From: CAYGTS01 sp964352905
Lineage (GTDB): Bacteria; Pseudomonadota; Gammaproteobacteria; JAHCLG01
Assembly (NCBI GenBank): GCA_964352905.1
Contig: CAYGTS010000002.1
Span: 1-56,525, forward strand
DNA: 56,525 bases
Direction of reading: 5' to 3'
Part shown: positions 51,777 through 56,525 of the stretch, piece by piece
How positions within the stretch are numbered: position 1 is the first letter of the stretch
Layout of the letters: each line of letters begins with the position of its first letter
Notes under the pieces: generated by a model
Told to the model about the DNA's origin: nothing
The model's database searches: none
What the model saw: only the letters and a program-made list of their open reading frames with translations
Program-made: the position numbers and the translations under genes

Positions 51777-53666
51777 CTATATAACCTCTGCCAAATTGCC
51801 TTTTTGTTCTAGCCAACTTTTACGATCACTTGCACGCTTTTTGGCAAGCAGCATATCCATAATTTTATGGGTGTCATCATTATCAGTAACAGTTAAACGC
51901 ATTAAGCGACGTGTATCAACTGCCATTGTAGTTTCACGTAGTTGTAAGGGATTCATTTCACCCAAACCTTTAAAGCGTTGCACGGAAACTTTTCCTTTTT
52001 TATTTTCTGCGGCAAGACGATCCAGAATGCCTTGTTTTTCGCCATCGTCTAAGGCATAAAAAACTTCTTTGCCAATATCGATGCGATACAGCGGCGGCAT
52101 TGCAATATAAACATGACCGTGTTCAACTAAGCTACGAAAATGTTTAATAAATAAAGCACATAATAAAGTTGCAATATGTAAACCATCTGAGTCGGCATCG
52201 GCTAAAATACACACTTTACCGTAGCGCAATTGTGATAAATCACTTGAACCGGGTTCAAGACCAATCGCCACGGAAATATCATGAATTTCTTGTGAAGCTA
52301 AAATTTGTGAAGGATCGGTTTCCCAAGTGTTGAGAATTTTTCCGCGTAGCGGCATAATGGCTTGCGTTTCACGATCACGGGCTTGTTTAGCTGAACCACC
52401 TGCTGAATCACCTTCTACTAGAAATAATTCACCTTGCATTGGATCTTGGGTTGTGCAATCCGCAAGTTTTCCAGGTAAATGTGGGCCACTGGTGACTTTT
52501 TTACGTTTAACGGTTTTGGCTTTACGTAAACGAGTTTGCGCATTTTCAATAGCCATTTGCGCAATCGCATCACCAATTTGTGCGTGTTGGTTTAGCCATA
52601 AACTAAACGCATCTTTAACCACACCCGCTACAAAAGTAGCACATTCGCGCGAAGTTAAACGTTCTTTAGTTTGGCCTGCAAATTGTGGATCGAGCAATTT
52701 GGTTGATAAAACAAAGCAACAATTATCCCAAATATCTTCCGCAGCAATTTTCACGCCTTTGGGTAATAAATCACGCAACTCACAAAATTCACGAATAGCT
52801 TCTAACATGCCACTACGCAAACCATTCACATGCGTGCCACCTTGTGGTGTTGGAATTAAATTAACATAACTCTCAGCAATCACTTCGCCACCTTCGGGCA
52901 ACCACGCAACGGCCCATTCAGCAACTTCATCGTTGCCGCTCATACTGCCAACAAACGGCTCTTCGGGAAGGGTTGTCACGCCCGTTAAATAGGATTGCAA
53001 ATATTCTTTCAAACCATTTTCGTAATACCAAGATTCAGTTTCACCACTATTTTCATCTGTAAAACTAATATGTAAGCCAGGGCATAAAACGGCTTTGGCT
53101 TTTAAATAATGTTTAAAACGATTAACAGAAAATTTAACGGTATCAAAATATTTAGCATCCGGCCAAAAACGAATAGTAGTTCCAGTTTCGCGTTTCGGCG
53201 CATCGCCAACTTTTTTCAAGGCGGTTTTAGGATCGCCGCCGGCAAAACTCATGTGATATTGCGCGCCGTTTTGCTTAACCCACACCTCTAATTTTTTAGA
53301 AAGCGCGTTTACAACCGAAACACCCACACCGTGCAAACCACCAGAAAATTTATAATTATTAGAATTAAACTTAGCACCAGCATGTAAGCGCGTTAAAATT
53401 AATTCAACACCGGTTACTTTATGTTCCGGGTGTTTATCAACCGGCATACCACGCCCATCGTCTTGCACTTCAAGTGATCCATCTTTATAAAGAATCACCA
53501 CAATGTGTTTAGCGTGTCCGGCTAAAGCTTCATCAACACTATTATCAACGACTTCATGAGCCAAATGGTTGGGTTTAGAGGTATCGGTATACATGCCAGG
53601 GCGCTTGCGCACTGGATCTAAACCGCTTAAAACTTCAATACTTTGCGCAGAATAAGATGCTGTCAT
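51777..53666 (-). CDS. parE: DNA topoisomerase IV subunit B
   Basis: A 629-residue GHKL ATPase. HEVVDNSVDEALAGH and DDGRGMPVDKH form the ATP site, GGLHGVGVSVVNALS the lid, and a TOPRIM domain shows LVEGDSAGGSAKQARDR and ADADSDGLHI. The length and residues fit ParE rather than GyrB, which is longer. It is the first gene of parE-parC. Confidence 0.96.
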   Translation of the reverse strand: MTASYSAQSIEVLSGLDPVRKRPGMYTDTSKPNHLAHEVVDNSVDEALAGHAKHIVVILYKDGSLEVQDDGRGMPVDKHPEHKVTGVELILTRLHAGAKFNSNNYKFSGGLHGVGVSVVNALSKKLEVWVKQNGAQYHMSFAGGDPKTALKKVGDAPKRETGTTIRFWPDAKYFDTVKFSVNRFKHYLKAKAVLCPGLHISFTDENSGETESWYYENGLKEYLQSYLTGVTTLPEEPFVGSMSGNDEVAEWAVAWLPEGGEVIAESYVNLIPTPQGGTHVNGLRSGMLEAIREFCELRDLLPKGVKIAAEDIWDNCCFVLSTKLLDPQFAGQTKERLTSRECATFVAGVVKDAFSLWLNQHAQIGDAIAQMAIENAQTRLRKAKTVKRKKVTSGPHLPGKLADCTTQDPMQGELFLVEGDSAGGSAKQARDRETQAIMPLRGKILNTWETDPSQILASQEIHDISVAIGLEPGSSDLSQLRYGKVCILADADSDGLHIATLLCALFIKHFRSLVEHGHVYIAMPPLYRIDIGKEVFYALDDGEKQGILDRLAAENKKGKVSVQRFKGLGEMNPLQLRETTMAVDTRRLMRLTVTDNDDTHKIMDMLLAKKRASDRKSWLEQKGNLAEVI

Positions 53667-53834
53667 ACTATTTTAAAAATAACTGATTAAAAAGGGCATA
53701 ATCGCATCTTTTAACAAGCTTGTCGATAGACTTGGCAAGTAATTTACAGAACGGTTACAATTGATTTTCAATATTGCTAACCTGTTAAATTGGCTTTGAA
53801 AATAGCTTTGGCTAAACAGTATAGAAGTTTCACA
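53667..53834. other. Upstream region of parE, no gene seen
   Basis: 168 AT-rich bases with no reading frame of note and no clear promoter boxes that I would defend. The parE promoter presumably lies here. The right end is the left target duplication of repeat A14. Confidence 0.5.
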
Positions 53835-54049
53835 GTATCTGTTCCCCCCCTTTTAGACCAAATATGAACGGTATCTACTCACCCCCTTTAGCTTTATATT
53901 GACCGGAACGTTCAGATTTGGCGATAAAAACGGCGAAAATGTTTTTGAGAAAGCGCAGTGTATGAGTTATACATGAGCATTTCGATAAAAGATTTTCGCC
54001 GTTTTTAGCCCAAATATGGGCGTTCCCATCTACATGGTGAATAGTTACC
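53835..54049. mobile_element. Family A repeat with duplicated left end (A14)
   Basis: 8-bp duplications GTTTCACA lie at 53827-53834 and 54050-54057. Inside, a decayed 36-bp left end (GTATCTGTTCC... to ...AAATATGAACG) precedes a complete copy from 53871 (GTATCTACTCA) to 54048 (TGAATAGTTAC). The extra piece is either an end duplication or an A copy inserted into an older one. Confidence 0.82.
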
Positions 54050-54073
54050 GTTTCACAAATATAAGTTGTTGTG

Positions 54074-54131
54074 ATAGTCTTAGCCCACATATGGGCGTTC
54101 ATGGTAAACATTGGATTTACTGAACAGTTAC
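54074..54131. mobile_element. Decayed partial family A repeat (A16)
   Basis: AGTCTTAGCCCACATATGGG, CGTTCATGG and the tip-like TACTGAACAGTTAC recall the right part and both-tip pieces of A. It is degenerate. It lies directly before the exported-protein gene. Confidence 0.5.
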
Positions 54132-54155
54132 AAAATTAATCAATAGGAGCATGAC

Positions 54156-54629
54156 ATGAAAAAAAGTATACTTTTATTTTTATCAAGTATGGGTATTCTC
54201 ATTACAAGCACTGCTTACCCTAATAGTGGATTTAAATTTTATCTAGCTGTTAAAAATGATATCCCTGCCAGTCAATTATCTGTCACAGCAGTTAGTCAAG
54301 ACCCTGAAATTAACTGCATTTTTCCGCCTACTCCAAAAGAAGTTAATGTCGCGTATGCTGAAACATCGGTTCCTATTCTGAATATAACAAATGTTAGCTA
54401 TGATTACTGTAAGCCACACACGATCAAAAACGTACTCTATTACTTTCGTGTGGTAAAAAATGACAATACAATACTTGAAGGGCATTGGCGCTGTAATTAT
54501 CGCGAGTTGCCTTTTATGTTAGGATGTGAAAAAAAAGAGGGTAATGCAATAGTAAAAAGTACAACTAAAGGTAATCAGATTGCTATTAGTCTTGAACCTG
54601 AAAAAAGCGCTCACCGTGCCGCAGAATGA
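54156..54629 (+). CDS. Exported hypothetical protein
   Basis: A 157-residue protein with a signal peptide (MKKSILLFLSSMGILITSTA, cleaved before YPNSG or nearby). The mature part FKFYLAVKNDIPASQLSVTA looks beta-rich and has four cysteines (INCIFPP, YDYCKPH, WRCNYRE, MLGCEKK). TAGGAGC precedes the ATG at good spacing. Same length and general style as the gene at 43946-44419, but similarity is too weak by eye to call them paralogues. No family was recognised. Confidence 0.7.
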   Translation: MKKSILLFLSSMGILITSTAYPNSGFKFYLAVKNDIPASQLSVTAVSQDPEINCIFPPTPKEVNVAYAETSVPILNITNVSYDYCKPHTIKNVLYYFRVVKNDNTILEGHWRCNYRELPFMLGCEKKEGNAIVKSTTKGNQIAISLEPEKSAHRAAE

Positions 54630-54650
54630 AAATCTAAGCATATAAGATGA

Positions 54651-54698
54651 CAGTAATTCCCGGCGTGATGTTGAATGATTCAAGAACGGGAATTGCTG
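54651..54698. mobile_element. Minimal family B repeat (B7), 48 bp
   Basis: The tips are CAGTAATTCCCGG and CGGGAATTGCTG. Exact 9-bp duplications ATAAGATGA lie at 54642-54650 and 54699-54707. The core is missing. An open frame runs through it into folC. Confidence 0.92.
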
Positions 54699-54715
54699 AT
54701 AAGATGATGCAAATG

Positions 54716-55987
54716 ATGAATCTTAATGCATGGCTAACTTACATTAAGCAACTGAACACCAAGGAAATTGATCTAACGCTTGCGCGTGTTCAAACTGTTG
54801 CTAACTTTTTACAGTTAACACGTTTTAGTTGTCCTGTCGTGATGGTTGCTGGTACTAATGGCAAAGGATCGGTTGTTACAGCCTTAGAATCCATTTTTAG
54901 CGCAGCAGGGTATCGTGTTGCCAGTTACACCTCACCCAAATTATTTACACTCACTGAACAAATTAAAATTAAGCAGCAACCTGTCACTGAAGACGAACTT
55001 GTTAATGCATTACACGTGATCAATAATAACCGCGCTGATCTGCCACTCACTGAATTTGAATTTATAACGCTTGCAGCACTGTATTTAATAAAGCAAGCCG
55101 ATTGTGATTTAATTTTATTAGAAGTGGGCATGGGTGGGCGTGATGATGCTGTGAATGTGGTGGAACCTAACATCAGCATTATAACCAGCATCGATCTTGA
55201 TCACATGCAATTTTTAGGTGAAACGCGTGATAAAATTGCTGCAATAAAAGCAGGTATTTTCCGGTCACAAAAAATTGCAATTTGTGGCGATCCTAATCCG
55301 CCGCAATCATTATTAGATTATGCCCATAAGATTAATACAAAATTATATCTGATCAATAAAGATTTTTCTTATGCTAGTGATAATGAATCATGGTATTGGA
55401 ATTTTAAAGGGATTTGTGAATATTGCCAATTACCTTTCGGCAATATTGATTTGTTTAACGCTGCCATTGCCTTAATGGCAGTTAAATTACTTGAGGACAA
55501 AATGAGTGTTACTAAACAAGCCATTTATCAAGGCTTAGATAAAGCCACATTACCAGGACGCTTTCAAGTAATCGAAAATGAACAAATAATTATTTTCGAT
55601 GTCGCACACAATCCTGCTGCTTGCGAAAATTTAAAAAAGAAAATTCAACAACGCTATCCTAAGCATAAAATTAAAGCACTAGTGGGCATGCTTAAAGATA
55701 AAGATATTAAAAAATCATTATTAAGCATGAGCGATATTATCGATAGTTGGTATGTGGCATCGTTAAATGTTGAGCGCGGTGCTGCTGCTGAAAAACTCAC
55801 TAAAATTTTAGCTGAAAATCATATTACGTCCTTCCATGCTTATGACAATCTTGCCACAGCCTATCAAGCAGCAAGTAGCGAATTGCTAGAAGATGAAGTG
55901 TTAGTTGTTTTTGGATCGTTTATTACTGTGGCAGAGTGTTTGGCGTTGCATAAAGGACAGCAAACCTTATGTAATATAACTACATAA
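54716..55987 (+). CDS. folC: Dihydrofolate synthase/folylpolyglutamate synthase FolC
   Basis: A 423-residue Mur-ligase-fold enzyme with the P-loop VAGTNGKGSVV, YTSPKLFTLTEQIKI, LEVGMGGRDDAVNV and FDVAHNPAACE. It adds glutamate to dihydropteroate and folates. ATG 54716 (MNLNAWLTY) gives the E. coli length. The frame is open to an ATG at 54647, but that extension is encoded by repeat B7 and probably not translated; ATGs at 54704, 54707 and 54713 are also possible. Confidence 0.93.
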   Translation: MNLNAWLTYIKQLNTKEIDLTLARVQTVANFLQLTRFSCPVVMVAGTNGKGSVVTALESIFSAAGYRVASYTSPKLFTLTEQIKIKQQPVTEDELVNALHVINNNRADLPLTEFEFITLAALYLIKQADCDLILLEVGMGGRDDAVNVVEPNISIITSIDLDHMQFLGETRDKIAAIKAGIFRSQKIAICGDPNPPQSLLDYAHKINTKLYLINKDFSYASDNESWYWNFKGICEYCQLPFGNIDLFNAAIALMAVKLLEDKMSVTKQAIYQGLDKATLPGRFQVIENEQIIIFDVAHNPAACENLKKKIQQRYPKHKIKALVGMLKDKDIKKSLLSMSDIIDSWYVASLNVERGAAAEKLTKILAENHITSFHAYDNLATAYQAASSELLEDEVLVVFGSFITVAECLALHKGQQTLCNITT

Positions 55988-56010
55988 CTAGTCAATCTAC
56001 ATAAAAAAAC

Positions 56011-56062
56011 TTGCCTTTTCCCCTAATTTTGCTACAATATGACTAGTTAACTAGTCATATTG
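56011..56062 (+). promoter_or_regulatory. Promoter and 28-bp perfect palindrome before the ATPase gene
   Basis: A -35 box TTGCCT (56011-56016) and a -10 box TACAAT (56033-56038) are 16 bp apart. A perfect 28-bp palindrome (56035-56062; core TGACTAGTTAACTAGTCA) covers the -10 box and the start region. A half site TAACTAGTCA recurs at 55985-55994. This is a likely repressor operator; no regulator gene is visible in the window. Confidence 0.7.
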
Positions 56063-56070
56063 CATAAAAT

Positions 56071-56525
56071 ATGTTTCAAATCGATCGTGCCATTAAACAA
56101 GAATTCCTAGATTGTACCCTCTCTTATCCCGTGGTCACAATTATTGGGCCAAGACAATCAGGAAAAACAACACTTGCCAGAACAGAATTTGCACATAAGG
56201 ATTACGTAAATTTAGAAATTCCAGAAGAACGTGAATTTGCCTTAAGTGATCCCAAACGTTTTTTGGCGCGTTTTCCTAAAGGTGCTATTTTAGATGAAAT
56301 TCAACGTGTGCCACAGTTACTTTCCTATATTCAGGCCATTGTTGATGAACATGATCAGAACGGCGTGTTTATTTTAACAGCAAGTCATCAATTAGAATTA
56401 CAACAAGAAATCACACAATCACTGGCGGGCCGCACAGGATTATTAAAGTTATTACCACTGAGTTTAATTGAATGTATCTGCTCACCCCCTTTAGCTTTAT
56501 ATTTACCAGAACGTTCAGATTTGGC
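56071..56525 (+). CDS. AAA ATPase (AAA_14/DUF4143 type), 5' part, broken by a repeat
   Basis: 151 codons to the window edge. Residues 1-134 form an AAA_14-type ATPase: Walker A GPRQSGKTTLA near residues 26-36, Walker B AILDEIQRVP, and sensor-like FILTASHQ. From about residue 135 the frame reads repeat A15 (CICSPPLALYLPERSDLA), the same peptide that ends the PIN protein at 18481. Members of this family normally have close to 400 residues with a C-terminal DUF4143, so the gene is most likely disrupted. Roles of the family are poorly known. Confidence 0.75.
   Translation, partial: MFQIDRAIKQEFLDCTLSYPVVTIIGPRQSGKTTLARTEFAHKDYVNLEIPEEREFALSDPKRFLARFPKGAILDEIQRVPQLLSYIQAIVDEHDQNGVFILTASHQLELQQEITQSLAGRTGLLKLLPLSLIECICSPPLALYLPERSDL
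56474..56525. mobile_element. Family A repeat, left end, cut by the window (A15)
   Basis: It begins with the tip GTATCTGCTCA and continues CCCCCTTTAGC to ...GTTCAGATTTGGC, identical over its visible length to the corresponding end of A7. It lies inside the ATPase gene. Confidence 0.85.

Noticed and set aside
53875..54111. Minus-strand open frame of 78 codons
   Set aside because: It is read from repeats A14 and A16, with the same peptide stretch (KNGENLLSKCSCITHTL) as at 7352; there is no start signal or context.
54647..54715. N-terminal extension of FolC
   Set aside because: The extra codons come from the minimal repeat B7 and its duplication; the family N terminus begins at MNLNAWL.

Overview
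The window is an AT-rich gammaproteobacterial chromosome segment. The evidence is the order lptD-surA-pdxA-ksgA-(break)-apaG-apaH-rpoH, a sigma-32 RpoH box, adjacent yibN-secB-gpsA, topoisomerase IV genes parE-parC, coq7 (ubiquinone) and mlaA. The low GC, the acnA-prpB pair and the pgk-pyk-fba cluster would suit a Legionellales-type host (Coxiella/Legionella/Berkiella relatives), but that is inference. No rRNA, tRNA, CRISPR array, prophage or transposase gene was seen.

Layout. 0-1.3 kb: a Xre/MbcA-like antitoxin and RES toxin pair with its own promoter and twin operators. 1.4-5.4 kb: prpB and acnA (minus strand) and the fluoride channel crcB. 5.7-7.2 kb: a large basic protein with a HEAT-like part and a MazF/PemK-like domain. 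7.6-16.5 kb: rpoH, apaH, apaG, then an inverted EamA transporter, then ksgA, pdxA, surA, lptD, and the divergent amgK-murU. 18.3-22.5 kb: a PIN-domain gene broken by a repeat, a DUF6356 gene, metX, coq7, a VOC protein and rpiA. 22.5-24.2 kb: three small exported proteins. 24.4-34.4 kb: a giant FAD/Fe-S oxidoreductase, a MATE exporter, and an outer-membrane factor-adaptor-MacB type operon. 34.7-38.4 kb: fba, pyk, pgk. 38.5-41.8 kb: tryptophanase, VanX-type dipeptidase and CDF metal exporter in one operon. 41.8-43.8 kb: yibN, secB, gpsA. 44-48 kb: an exported protein, a VOC-like protein under paired operators, trmL, mlaA, DUF1015 and bPH2 genes. 48.4-56.5 kb: a multi-span membrane protein, parC, parE, an exported protein, folC, and an AAA ATPase gene cut by a repeat at the window edge.

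The dominant unusual signal is two families of short non-coding mobile repeats, about 22 complete or partial copies. Family A has a 178-bp canonical form, tips GTAACTATTCA...TGAATAGTTAC and 8-bp target duplications. Family B is about 172 bp, with tips CAGCAATTCCCG...CGGGAATTGCTG and 9-bp target duplications. The target duplications can be read directly for most complete copies, so these are MITE-like elements that transposed. The families differ at the tips and stem arms but share a loop and subterminal modules. Stem positions covary between copies, which suggests selection on a folded structure. One A copy sits inside a B copy. Copies cluster at gene ends, where they supply stop codons, C-terminal tails and in two places Shine-Dalgarno sequence. 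The same A-encoded peptide tail is read in the same frame in a PIN-domain gene and in an AAA ATPase gene.
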